Shown piece by piece: positions 23,279 to 34,374 of a stretch of DNA of 64,000 bases. The stretch comes from Hymenopellis radicata (taxonomy: Eukaryota; Basidiomycota; Agaricomycetes; Agaricales; Physalacriaceae), in the NCBI GenBank assembly GCA_015501595.1, contig JADNRX010000073.1, positions 116,024 through 180,023 of the forward strand. Direction: 5' to 3'. Position numbers and translations under genes: made by a program. Numbering within the stretch: the stretch's first letter is position 1; each line of letters starts with the position of its first letter. The notes under the pieces were generated by a model that was not told where the DNA came from, ran no database searches, and saw only the letters and a list, made by a program, of their open reading frames with translations.

Positions 23279-24081
23279 GTGTTGCTATCCCCGGGATTTA
23301 TTAGGCGACAGTCAGAGCCTTTGCCGCGCCAACTTTCGAATGGCAGCAGTCGGAACCCTACGATGACACGCTGGTCGGAATTTGGGTCATATGTCGGCGA
23401 TAACTAGGTCTTGCTTATACGGTCCTTTCTCCAGCCAGTGTCGACTAGGAGGACTATTCGCTGGTATGTTACCCACGTGTTCTTGTCGAAATGAATGAAC
23501 GTTAATTGGACTCTAGTAGCTATGCTTTTCCAGATAGTCAATATTCTGCCTCCCGCGTACACCGACGTCGTTTCAGCAGACGGGACTACTGAAGTTCAGT
23601 ATCAGCATCTATGACTGCGTCCTAGATACCGCCTCATCCACGGGCTTCTCTGCGCACATCACGCTGGATACAAGGGAGCGTCCTCTGTTGGAACTTGACA
23701 CTTCTCGATCGACTTCGCCCTTGGAATAACAGGCTCCATTCGAACCACTATGAATTACAAGGTAGCGCGCCTTTGCTTTCTTGAATCCGCCTCTCTGATT
23801 TTCATTTCAGTTTGCATTAAGAATATTATTGAGCCACACTGTCACACACACCAAATCACGATCCCAATTTGAACCACTTTCTCGTACTTGAGATTCATGG
23901 TATTTTCGTTTCATCCCATCTACAATACCATTGTCGTCTTGAAATGGACACACTCACGTGATCGGCGCAGGTCCAAATATATAACGCGTCCAAACCCAAT
24001 GGATTCTCATTGTTAACGACTACCACCACATCTCCTGCCACTTAACTCCAATCTATCTTTGTTGACCTGCCTCTACACACC
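23279..24081. other. Conserved but unassigned upstream stretch in arm A
   Basis: The stretch is duplicated in reverse at 47773-48420. Short plus-strand pieces (FSISIYDCVLDTASSTGFSA; HITLDTRERPLLELDTSRS) are partly kept in the arm-B copy, suggesting a lost or multi-exon gene, but no complete model could be drawn. The 200 bp before 24082 contain a TATATAA-like run (about 23977) and are the likely promoter of the next gene. Confidence 0.35.
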
Positions 24082-24958
24082 ATGACACCTGGGCAACCAC
24101 TCGTGTTCCATTGGAGAGGACTGCCATATAGAGCTCCTCCCAACTACCGCAGTCTGTTCTCGACCTCTAGGAAGTTGCCCGGCTGCCTCTGGGAGGGAAA
24201 GCACTGGAACATCCTCTCGGCGAAGGAACAGACTTACTGGGAATCTGTAGGACGCCTTCTCACGCCGCCTTTGACTCGGCCAGGAGAAAAAGCGCGCCGA
24301 GAAGCGTTGGGGGTTGTCGATGTGGACTTTGACATTCCTCCTTATGATGAGGCTTTACCTCTCGTCTGCCTTCGCCCCGCCGTTACCGCCACGCCGCCTC
24401 CGCCTGCGCGCGCTCAGCGTGTGCGTCCGTATCGTCGTCTCACTCGTGCGGGGTCTGCACCTCCGCAGACGCCATCCGCACCTCGGGCAGGTTGGTGCGA
24501 TCGCGCACGGAACCGACTTTGCCCCAGCTTGAGGCGGTCCCGGAGGTCGTCGTGCCTCAGTCCGACAATGTTGTCCGCCCGTCTCCGACTCCAAGCTTCC
24601 GCCACTTCAGCTTACGTTCAAAGTTCAGAAACAGCCTCCTCAGCCAGAGAAGAATAAGGAGGAAGTGGAAGCGTGGCTGGCATCTCAAGTCCCTGTATAC
24701 AAGGTCGACATTGAACTGGAGAGAAGGCGTCTAAGACGAAGGCAAGAACAATGTCAAGCGAAAAAGCAGGCGCAAGCGGAGGGATCCGGAGTTGATATGG
24801 GCAAGAAACGTCGGGAAAGGCCTTCTACAACAAAGGAAAGCGCATGAGCAGGCCGAGGCGCAGTCGCTGAAGGAATCTGAAGTTGGTCAGGACTCGGACG
24901 ATGAATTCGAAGAACCCTGTTGTGAGGGTGCGGAAATGAAGATGAATCAGAAATGTTA
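24082..24958 (+). CDS. Unrecognised MTPGQPL gene, arm A copy (frameshifted)
   Basis: The ATG at 24082 gives MTPGQPLVFHWRGLPYRAPP, a central WNILSAKEQTYWESVGRLLT segment that distantly recalls an HMG box (weak), and GVVDVDFDIPPYDEALPL. Compared with arm B it has lost one C near 24491 and carries small length changes near 24595, so the second half (LPQLEAVPEVVVPQSDNVV, basic coiled-coil-like ELERRRLRRRQEQCQAKKQA, acidic tail SDDEFEE) is read in other frames. The function is unknown. The arm-B copy has different lesions, so neither copy is obviously functional. Confidence 0.5.
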
Positions 24959-25348
24959 GGACAGCACATTACTCACAAAGTCCTGAACAATATATATGTA
25001 CAGTATCCGGCTCCTTGTATTTCCTCTATATGCGTAGTTGATAGGCCTAAGTTTTGCGGCGACGAACACAATATTATTCGAAGCTGAATGCCTCATGTCC
25101 GTCGATTTGCTATATCTCGTCTTCTCCATGATATACTCACTAAGAACATGGATGACCTGCTGGAACTGCAGGTGACGAGGCTTGGACAATCTGTACAAAT
25201 ACTATACCTATACTGCCTGTCCTTATCTCTTCATAAACCTTTACCGGCGACCGTCGCGTCGCCGACACGCTACTCTTCAGCGATGTGTGTGTCCAGTACT
25301 CGTTACCCATTCAACTACCACTGTCCGCTCATCGTCAATGTCAAAACG

Positions 25349-26207
25349 TCAGGATGTTCGATGCATTGCTCGATCCAAGTGTTTCCAAGTGTGCCCAGCT
25401 GTGTTTGGAGTCATGCTCAGTGTGGAGGTGTTATAATGATACCAGAGCTCGTACCACGTCTATCGCTTCATCCTCTTCCGGATCGCCAGTGAAGCGGCGT
25501 TCACCCAGTTGTATCAATTCACGTCTCTCAGGAAACGTGTCATGACGCCCCGCCCGTGGACACTCGTCATCCGAACAATAGTATTTCCCTGGTTTCGGTT
25601 TAATCACGAATTAGCACTTCAGGGATCGTCGAACACACCTCGTATAGTATGGCCAAGCAGCTTCAACCCCGGCTCGGGTTTGTGCGCAGCATAGAATTCT
25701 TCGGAGTCGTCCTGACCCCAGCGTAACTCTTCATCCAATGTTTCCTCCTTTCCCGCGACCCACGTCTCTACCAAACGGGCGGGCAGGAATCCGGAACCTT
25801 GTTCGATCTTCTTGCGCGCCTCGGCCAGTTCCGTGTCATTGAATTGGCAAGCGAGAGGCACAGTTGCGATGCGCACAAGCCATGAACGCGTCTCCGTGGA
25901 ATAATTGGTCGAGGTGTCGTAACAGTCATACTCGGAGCAGATAAAGAGCTGTATCATTGTCGCAAGACTTCCTCCGGCAGGAACCACCCCGGAATAAAGG
26001 CGCGGAAAGGTTCTGGGGTATTCTCCGCCGAGACATTCAGCTGCACCAGAGGGACAAGAGGGCGGTTGCATGTCGCGCACGTAGGCCAAGTTGAGCCGGG
26101 ATTGAGATACATCGTGGGGCCACCGATCAGCATCGAATGGGTCCCCAACTCCGTGGGTCAGGCTGCGAGGCATACACAGGGACAAAGGATTGAGCCAGGA
26201 AGCTCAT
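25349..26207 (-). pseudogene. DUF1963 (YwqG-like) protein, copy 3, frameshifted
   Basis: It starts at 26207 as the other copies do. Two homopolymer losses relative to copy 1 break the frame: GGGG to GGG near 26155 and CCCCC to CCCC near 25988. The parts MLIGGPTMYLNPGSTWPTC and SEYDCYDTSTNYSTETRSW are each open in separate frames, as is the second exon after the GTGTGT...CCAG-type intron. Probably inactive, or carrying sequence errors. Confidence 0.65.
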
Positions 26208-26407
26208 GGCGGTAAGAGTCTAAGAGAGAAATCGGATTGATGATTGATGATTGATTGATGACAACCATTCAATGGGTGAATACTTTTCATCGGCATCATT
26301 GTCAAAGGTTTGAGACGACCTCACTCGACCTTGTAAGTGGCAGACAGTTGGTAAGAACTTCACTGGTAGAATATACAAAAGCAGTGCTTAACATTTCAAA
26401 ATAAGGT

Positions 26408-29400
26408 TCATACACAGACGAAAAGTTTACAACATAATTCCTTGGTCCGCGACGGAGGAGAGAGTCCAGAGCCCACCATCACGCGGACTCCCTCACTGGT
26501 GACACCATCCACAGTGACGAAGATGAACGCTGTAAGAACATGAGATCGCAAAAAGAGGAGAAAGTCGGAAGGAACATACCAGGTCCAGGCGGGTACACCC
26601 TGTTGTTTGGAGGGGTGAGGATTGTAAGTGTGTCCATAGCTCTCTTTCCCGGTCCTCGTCCACCTCGGCCACGTCCGCGGTCACCGTCTCGATCTCCACC
26701 GCGTTCACCTTCACCTTCACGTCCGCGCCCGCCACGTGGTCTTCTGCCTCCTGCCTGGTCCTCGTCCACCGCCTCGGCCACGTCCGCGGTCACCATCTCG
26801 ATCTCCACCTCGTTCGCCTTCACCTTCACGTCCGCGTCCACGATCATCCTCGGATCTCTTGTGTTCGCCTTCGCGGTCGCGGCCTCTGCCTCGGTCATCA
26901 TCCTGTCCATCGCGGCCATGGCCACGGTCATCCTCAGCTCTCTTTCCGTTGCGTCCTCTGCCACGGTCATCACCACCTCGTTCACCTTCACCTTCACGTC
27001 CGCGTCCACGGTCATCCTCAGCTCTCTTGTGTTCGCCTTCGCGGTCGCGGCCTCTGCCTCGGTCATCATCCTGTCCATCGCGGCCATGGCCACGGTCATC
27101 CTCAGCTCTCTTTCCGTTGCGTCCTCTGCCACGGTCATCACCACCTCGTTCACCTTCACCCTCACGTCCGCGTCCACGATCGTCCTCGATCTCTTGTGTT
27201 CGCCTTCGCGGTCGCGGCCTCTGCCTCGGTCATCATCCTGTCCATCGCGGCCATGGCCACGGTCATCCTCAGCTCTCTTTCCGTTGCGTCCTCTGCCACG
27301 GTCATCACCACCTCGTTCACCTTCACCTTCACGTCCGCGTCCACGGTCATCCTCAGCTCTCTTGTGTTCGCCTTCGCGGTCGCGGCCTCTGCCTCGGTCA
27401 TCATCCTGTCCATCGCGGCCACGGCCACGGTCATCCTCAGCTCTCTTTCCGTTGCGTCCTCTGCCACGGTCATCACCACCTCGTTCACCTTCACCTTCAC
27501 GTCCGCGTCCACGATCGTCCTCGGATCTCTTGTGTTCGCCTTCGCGGTCGCGGCCTCTGCCTCGGTCATCATCCTGTCCATCGCGGCACGGCCACGGTCA
27601 TCCTCAGCTCTCTTTCCGTTGCGTCCTCTGCCACGGTCATCACCACCTCGTTCACCTTCACCTTCACGTCCGCGTCCACGATCGTCCTCGGATCTCTTGT
27701 GTTCGCCATCGCGGTCACGACCTCTGCCTCGATCGCCATCACGATCGTCCCCGCGGTCGTCTTCTGCTCTCCTTCCTGGTCCTGGTCCACCACCTCCGCC
27801 TCGTCCCCTGCCTCGGTCTCCGCCCCGTTCGCCTTCACCTTCACGTCCGCGTCCGCGATCATCCTCGGATCTCTTGACAGGACCACGTTCACCTTCGCGG
27901 TCGCGGCCTCTGCCTCGGTCATCCTGTCCATCGCGGCCACGGCCACGGTCATCCTCAGCTCTCTTTCCGTGGCGTTCACCCTCTCGATCTCGGCCTCTGC
28001 CACGGTCATCATCACCTCCACGGTCCCGACCGCGTTCATCTTCGGCTCGCTTTCCATGGCCTCTTTCACCTCGCGGTCACGACCCCTTTCCCCTTCGTTC
28101 TCTCCTTCACGGTCTCGGCCGCGTTCATCCTCGGCTCTCTTCGCATTTGCCGCTTGACTTTCAAGGGTGGCCGACATGAAGACCAGACGAGAGCTTGAAT
28201 GGAAGGCATGAGAGGAGAAGCCCAAATCCATGAGGGCAACTGTCTCGCAGTTAGCAGACATGAAAGGCATCATGTGAATATATCTCACCTTGAACAGTTG
28301 ACGCGTTCAAGCTATCCGGTATGTCAATGCCAATTGTAAAGTTTTCGTTGAATCCAATCTGTGCAGGTACATCGTGCAAGACTGGCCGATCGACGCTCAT
28401 GAACGGCGGGTTCAGATACTCGACACGGAATTCCCTACAAAGCAAATCAGTATCATCTGGAAACAAGGAATGGACGAGCACTTACGCAGGGAACTTGACT
28501 CCGGTATCCATGGTAAGGTTGTTCGGGTTTGAGCCAGCCAGGAGAATATTGCTGAAGACCGAATTCAGTATCTGAGTGAACAAGAATATAATGCACTTAC
28601 CCCATAGGCGTAAGCGAAGCAGACGAATGGTACATCCTCGGAATATCCGTCGTGGGCATATCAGCATTACTGATCCGCTCGCCCACCATCGCCTCCGGAG
28701 TATACAACGACGGCGTAAGCCTACAACACATTCAGACCCCAGCACTCGCAGCACAAACCCACTTACACTGCATGATCAGCATTTGACTGGCCAACCAAAT
28801 CACCGACACTCCCAACTGCAGCATATCCCGTCTCCGCGCCATTGGTGATGAGCACTTGTCCATTCGGAAGCAGGATCATCTCCGGCATTATCCGTGTCTC
28901 GAGCATATGCTCAACCTCCCAACCGCGCGCGATGCCTTCAGGCGTCAGCGTCATGCGACTGCATTGGTCAGAGGCCGGGGTTTGGGTCGAGAGGTTCAAC
29001 GATGGGATACGGTCGTCTGTGGCAGAGCCGCCGCACACCAAGATCTCCGGGATGTAGTCTGGTGGCGACAGAGGAAGAAGAGCGGCCGTCCCGTCTATGG
29101 GGTTGGTGACTCGGACGCCATTCGGGATATCAGGAAGCGGTGTCTCGGTGTTGGTTTCGATGTCGTAGATGATCGTTTGGTTATTGGCAGCGATGAAGAC
29201 CTTGCCGTCCGGGAGCGCGAAAACCCTGAGGTGCATGGTAAGTACACGAAAACTACGGCAGTCGGTGATACTGACCTCGGGAACAAATTAGTAGGGACAG
29301 TCCGTGCAAGGAAATCCGAGGGACGAGGCACACCGCCGTCTTTGGGAGGGAAGAACTCAAAGGTGTTGGCAGGATCGAAATTGTAGAACGGCGTGTTGAT

Positions 29401-30030
29401 GTGCGTGCCGCCCACAATCATCTGTAATACTTTAGAAAACTCGAATGCAGCCGAGTCATGTACCCACCAAAGATCCATCGAATATCCTGGCACTCGACGG
29501 GTACCATCGTTTCTCGGCCAGGTGGAGATTCACGGGATCCTCGAATATCGTGCAGCCGGTACCAGCAGGATCCGCGCAAGGCTCGAAAATCCGAAGTCCC
29601 ATCAGACCGCCTGCGTCGGGTACCAGAGTTGGATTTTCAACAGGGTTACCGCCGAGACTGACCTGTAGATACGCGTCGTTTAGTCCGGGGTTTAATGTGA
29701 GCGCAAGTTGCCTACCATAGTACCATTACTGAGCAATGCTCCAGAAGCACAGAACGTATCCGTCTTGAGATCGAGCGCCGTCGCCGTGTTGGTCTCAAAG
29801 TTCCACAGAGCACCCCACGCGGAGTGTCCGTTGATCTGCAGAGGGTCGTCCCCGGGGCGCGCTAGCATGAGCGCCAGCGTAGGAGAGACGACTATAGCTT
29901 CGAGTGCGAGCACGCCGGAAGTACCATTTTGGACGAATTGCCAACCTGGGGACTCGGATGCAGCGGACACACGGCAAGCTGCCGTGCAAAGAGCTAACAG
30001 AAGTGCAAACATTGTTGCGGCTTGAGGCAT
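26408..30030 (-). CDS. Secreted glyoxal oxidase (copper radical oxidase, AA5)
   Basis: It begins with a signal peptide ([18 protein letters not shown]) and then the AA5_1 landmarks: [47 protein letters not shown] (the Cys that crosslinks to Tyr), [16 protein letters not shown] (the crosslinked Tyr), [16 protein letters not shown], the PRMYHSSAS Tyr-His copper ligands and [16 protein letters not shown] with the last His. The DUF1929 C-terminal domain starts [16 protein letters not shown] and ends [24 protein letters not shown] and VMVGSG. The enzyme oxidises aldehydes to acids with H2O2 release, supplying extracellular peroxidases. At least ten exons. Between SATLESQ and LTILTPP a 1.5-kb minisatellite is inserted (26650-28150). 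Coding runs through it except for two single-base unit deletions (near 27186 and 27585). All metal ligands are present. Confidence 0.85.
26650..28150 (-). repeat. 168-bp minisatellite inside the glyoxal oxidase gene
   Basis: Landmarks CCACCTCGTTCACC recur at 26973, 27141, 27308, 27476 and 27643, giving a period of 168 bp (56 codons) with two 167-bp units. Less regular, shorter sub-units (about 24 bp, with motifs like CGGTCATC and CGCGGTCGCGG) extend both ways. All three minus frames are open over long stretches. One reads as an Arg/Asp/Gly/Glu-rich chain ([15 protein letters not shown]); others read [20 protein letters not shown]. Confidence 0.88.
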
Positions 30031-31023
30031 CTTTAGCTTTGCGAGTCGGCTTTTAAAGGAGGGCAGACGTTCTGGACTGGCGACCGGTTAGAAACATACA
30101 AAACAGAGAAGCGCAATAACCGCTCGCCGGCGGGTGTCTAAAATTGTCGAGAGTGCGAACAAGAAGACCGTCATGTATACCTAAGAGCGGGAGAGGATTG
30201 CACTGCGCAGGTAGATGTGTGAGAGGAAACAACAGTTATAAAACGCGAAACTCTCACAATTAATAAGCTCTTGCCGAAGTTGGAGTAATATCCCAAGAAC
30301 GTTTGCTCCTAAAGAGTCAACTCCCGGCCACTGTTAGACAAAATAGACTTCCAAGACTTTCTCGCGCATTCATTGCCTCCGGGTATCATATACGCGCCTT
30401 GAGCGGTGTGCGCACATTCTTACACATCGCGTATCCCCCGAGGCTACTGACCAGCTGCGATACTGCGCTTTTCCTGGCAATATATCCTATTTCCTTCCCC
30501 TCGTTCGCAAGCTGGTGTTTTCGAAGAGAAGCCATTTATTTGGTAGGCAAAGGATGTACGGTCTAAAACTAACAGCGGAGCCACGAAGGAAAAAGGCACC
30601 ACTCAACTCTACACAAACTGCCAACACGAGGGCGTCGTTGATCTACAGAAACTCCAAAACGAAGCTCGGCGGCGAAACCAGCTCATGCTAAGGTTCATCT
30701 TCCATGGACGTGACAGGTGTCTGCTTGGTAAGGCGCAGAAGTCTTGACTTGGCCTGTGGGTGGACCGACGCGACAACGGTGAGAATGGTCATGGGAGAGG
30801 GAAAGCAATTTATTGACAGATGGTGATGGTCGGAAAGAACATAACGGAATTTTAGAATGCCGCTGACTCATCGTCAAGTTCCCACGGTGACACCCACTGG
30901 ACTTGACCAACGAGGACGACTTGAAGAGGTGGGATGCATCGTTGGCTGTAGTCTCACCGCGACAGTAAGTAACGACTGCCGATATCATCATCTTGTACTC
31001 CGTATACGTGGTCCTCTCAGTAT
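30031..31023. other. Glyoxal oxidase 5' flank and intergenic DNA
   Basis: No gene is supported. A CCTTTAAAAGCC sequence (minus strand, about 30045-30056) is a possible TATA-like element for the glyoxal oxidase. The open stretches at 30303-30566 (+) and 30695-30991 (-) have no recognisable content. Confidence 0.4.
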
Positions 31024-31708
31024 TTAATCAGCCGCCACCTTAATCACAACCTTTCCAACGTGCGCCTGCGATTCAAAATGGGCGTGCGCCTCGACCGCCT
31101 GGTCGAACGGGAAGACCTTATCAATGACTGGACGCGTCTTCTCCGGGTTCGCTTCCATCAACTTCATCATGTCTCGGAACCTACAGCTATTCAGCAGAAT
31201 ATGCCATACATGTACCGAAAACTCACTGCGCGACTGAGCCACAAAGAATACCTCGCAAATTCGAGGATTTGGCGGCTGCGCGTCCGACGAGGTTTTCCAG
31301 CGGGGTTCCACTCTGAACACAAATTAGTGTGGGTCCGGCCGAGCGAGATATGGCGAGTTATAGGAAACAGACCTTCGCAACGATGCCAATAAGGTGTATC
31401 CAGCCATTGAAGTCAAGTGAGTTCAGCGACTTCTCCAATGTACCAGTACCTCCAACCTGCATGGATATGGATAGTAACTAGAAGTGGAATAGGATGATAA
31501 AGGCACTTGCCTCCAAAACGTGATTCACACCACGTCCACCGGTAAGTTTCAATACCTCCTCATCCCACGCCGGCGTCTTATTATAGTTGATGAGATGCGT
31601 CGCGCCAAGCTTTTTAGCAATCCCAAGCTTTGCATCTGACGAGGAGGTTACGACGACGGTAGCTCCCGACGCGACGGCGAACTGCAATCCAAATCTATGC
31701 CCTGTCAT
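31024..31708 (-). pseudogene. Dehydrogenase 3' half, 5'-truncated
   Basis: It starts exactly at an exon boundary (ATTTGGATTGCAG at 31708, the exon after LGTGGVSI in the complete genes) and reads to the stop: [104 protein letters not shown]. Splice sites and frame are intact, but the whole N-terminal catalytic half is missing. Sequence upstream comes from an F-box gene. It is nearest the tandem copies at 6647 and 8927 but clearly diverged. Confidence 0.82.
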
Positions 31709-31753
31709 GAGTCGAGCTCTACGCGACACAAGAAAGCCTCACGGACATTGAGA

Positions 31754-31925
31754 CTCTTCAAGTCGAGATCTTGAAGAGCAACGTGTGTGTTGCCCAAGAC
31801 CGAGCGAAAAGCGGGGAGCTCGACGTCAAGCGAAAGGTTATTTTGGCGATGCAGGTCTTCTACTAGGTGCGCCAGGATTGCGTTAGGCCGAGGAAGAGTG
31901 GAGTACGCGCCCGACGAACGGCAGC
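31754..31925 (-). pseudogene. F-box gene N-terminal fragment fused upstream of the dehydrogenase half
   Basis: The minus strand reads YSTLPRPNAILAHLVEDLHR then SLDVELPAFRSVLGNTHVAL and LQDLDLK. This matches the RVEELLRENHPPLDVELSAF and ALQNLDAKI region of the 16436 F-box protein. A GTGAGG donor just after it and the GCATAG acceptor before the dehydrogenase exon look like a usable intron, but the phases (1 versus 2) do not give the dehydrogenase frame. Confidence 0.7.
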
Positions 31926-33566
31926 CTGCTATATGAAGTAAAGTAAATAAGTTCTATCCTTCTGAACTTAGGAGATGTACTTACCCCAGGCGAGTGTAAG
32001 TCAAATGCGCAGTAGACGCGAGAAGCATCCGTTCGTAGATGTACAGAGCGCATTGAGACACGGCCTCGATTCTCGGCATACTTCGACCGAACTATTCGCG
32101 GGTCATTGTAAATCGGAGACGTAAACACCTCATCTGAGGAAGAAACCTTTGAATCGTCGAGCAGCCTGCACGGGCTGAGCTGTTGAGCGTGAAACAGCAA
32201 CGAAACAGCTTCGTAGCACCGAGTGCCGACATCGTAGATATCACAAAACGTACCCCGTCGTATACGGTCCTCGTTGCACTATGCACCCAGTCAATGACGA
32301 TCGGAGGGGCTGTCGACGCGGGATGCCATTTAGCGCGTTTCAGTGTAGAGATGAGTTTCTCTAGCCATAGGAACCGGCACCTGGTTAGAGACTGAGTCGC
32401 GTAAGCTCAAGAGAACTATTTAAATGCATCAGAAGGAACATTACAGGACAAAGTAGTCTTTCACCTAGGAAATGTCGTCTCAAAGAATGACTTGCTTCCA
32501 AAGGTGCTGGAAAACAAGGATTACGCTCTGCCGCCCAACTTGAGACCCCGCCCAGCGCCTAGCGCTGGGAACCCGAAAAACAAACAACAAAGCGCTTATG
32601 AACTGTACGTGAGGCGGCGTTGAGTTCTGAGTCTAAGAAAGCAGCATCAGAGATGCAGTGCCATCAGCGCGGGCTTACCGTTCCACCGCAGCAAGTCGAG
32701 TGTCAATTTTTTGACATTGTACACAGCCTGTCTGGGTGAACGCAGTAGGTATTTTGTACTTGGATCCCGATGCCATATAGATTCCAGCATTCGGACGAGG
32801 TTTATCCTGGCATGGTTGGGCCTTGGCGTATATGCTCGACAAGAAAAGCGCGTTTTTTTTTCGCGGAAGTAATCGAGAATGTAGATAGCTTCACCTTGTC
32901 TGCTCAGAGCAGTGAATGACTGAAGCGCGCAGGCACATGGTGGCGTGTGAGAGAGGATCGCCTGATCGGGAAAGGCCAGCCAATTTTCGAGTTGTTAAAT
33001 CCTCAGGTCCCTCCTCCACGTCAGAGTGCTTTCGAGGAGAGCTACTCCTTATATTATTGACGCAGCAATAAGCCTGTGTCCCAGCTTCCCCGGATCCATG
33101 TTAAATGGCTTACCATACTGAAGGAGCTGTGACTGGATGATCCGGAGGCAGTCCATCAACCTTGGCAGTCACCACCATGACCAGGACCTCCGGGCTCGTC
33201 CTCCAGTCGCCATACGAGCTCTATATGGCGGCTTTTACACCTCAACATCCTATGTACTCGGCTTCCCGCTGAACCCGGTGTGTCTCGGCGGCTGCGGGTA
33301 ATAAGGCGACTGCTTTTTGATCATTGAGTCGTGTCTGAAGGCGGTGTATACGTTCCCTTGCCCCATTGTCCTTTTTCAACGCACTGGCGCGGTGCTGTTA
33401 AGCTGCTGTAAGCTGCTGTTGTGCTACTTTTGGAACCAGGTCACCGCGTGCCTTGCATGCCGTTTCCATTTGTTCCAATTTCCCCGGAGCTGTTGTTTCC
33501 CTGATTCTATAAAGACGGCCTGTCGCATGCAATCGATATCCATTCCTCCCACCAACATCATCTAAC
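31926..33566. other. Unassigned region upstream of the chimera
   Basis: A minus-strand open stretch at 32000-32200 (SPIYNDPRIVRSKYAENRGR, VSMRSVHLRTDASRVYCAFD) is followed by a good GTAAGT donor at about 31983, so it could be an exon of the chimeric transcript. Its family is not recognised. From 32400 to 33560 I see no gene; the final 500 bp are C/T-rich and may be promoter for the next entry. Confidence 0.3.
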
Positions 33567-34374
33567 ATGTAAGTGATCCTCTCAATCTGGTGTCACAACT
33601 CATTAACGTCCTTCTTATTTGTCAGGAATTCCGACACCCGACGCATCCAATTCCACAGTACGTTATTTGCACAGGCACTTGTTTCACCGGCTCATCGTTT
33701 TCAGTCGACTCTTTATCTGGTCTTCCAGCCTCGTCGCCCCTCAGAACACTGGACGTGTCTGTCACAGTAGCTGAATCAGAAGCCGGTCGCACATCCACCG
33801 TCAGACGGCGGGAAGGTGCGGACCCGACATGGCAGGAGAATCTTCCATGGTGCGCCATTATCTTTCTTCTTTCCGCGTCCGGCGCTTAACGTGCTCTACT
33901 ATAGGCTGCCGTTGTCCGACTTTTCTCTCATCCGATTTGACGTTACCCAACGTATACCATGGACTAAATCAAGTCGCGTCATCGCGTCAAGCAATGCGTT
34001 GCGCCTCGATCAGCTGATACAGCTTCAGGGGGACGACCACCTCGATCGCGACCACGGTAGGCAGCCTCTCCTTTCCAGTCTTTCCATACACTCAGTCCAC
34101 GTATAGCGATCCGTCTGCCTCTAACATTGACCAGGCCCAAGAAATCCGAGGCAGTACTGGTCTTAAACATTCGAGAATTGTCGACGAAAAACTCAGTTAC
34201 CCGGGAAGCGGCGGCATTTGTCCGCCGGCAAAGCTCCAGCAGCATCGATAAGCCTGCGTCCAGCGACCTGGTGGAATCCTCGACGATAATGCAGCTCGGC
34301 GCTGCTACCCCGAAGGTCCACTTCCTCACTGTGGACAACATCACTTCTGCGGATACTATCAGTTCCAGTTCATG
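33567..34374 (+). CDS. C2-domain-like N-terminal gene fragment, tentative
   Basis: Splicing AT/GTAAGT at 33568 to an exon at 33626 gives MNSDTRRIQFH, with the start codon split by the intron. Further exons (33705-33849 and 33905-about 34056) give IDSLSGLPASSPLRTLDVSV, GADPTWQENLPW, LPLSDFSLIRFDV and RVIASSNALRLDQLIQLQ. This pattern (FHV.SL.GLP, D-P-x-W, SLIRFDV) resembles the C2-like leader found before NACHT/NLR-type domains in Agaricomycetes (inference). A last open stretch 34127-34374 is out of phase with it. No NTPase domain follows, so it is a fragment or a decayed gene. Confidence 0.35.

Larger units (their letters stand above)
20705..25275. repeat. Arm A of inverted segmental duplication
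   Basis: Read left to right, it contains the F-box 3' flank, an F-box gene (-), a 1.6-kb unassigned stretch, the MTPGQPL gene (+) and its 3' flank. The same order appears in reverse complement at about 34888-61570. Edges: the left edge follows the calpain fragment at CGTCGCGCGATATGTC; the right edge is near GACACGCTACT at about 25270. No transposon insertion was seen in this arm. Confidence 0.88.

Noticed and set aside
26650..28150. CRISPR-like direct repeats
   Set aside because: Units are contiguous 168-bp repeats without unique spacers and lie inside a eukaryotic gene.
26540..28179. Three long plus-strand open frames (327-473 residues) rich in Ser, Pro and Arg
   Set aside because: They lie wholly over the 168-bp minisatellite and are antisense to the glyoxal oxidase. 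Stop-free repeats explain their length.
31024..31925. Functional F-box/dehydrogenase fusion gene
   Set aside because: The splice phases of the two parts do not match and the dehydrogenase N-terminal half is missing.
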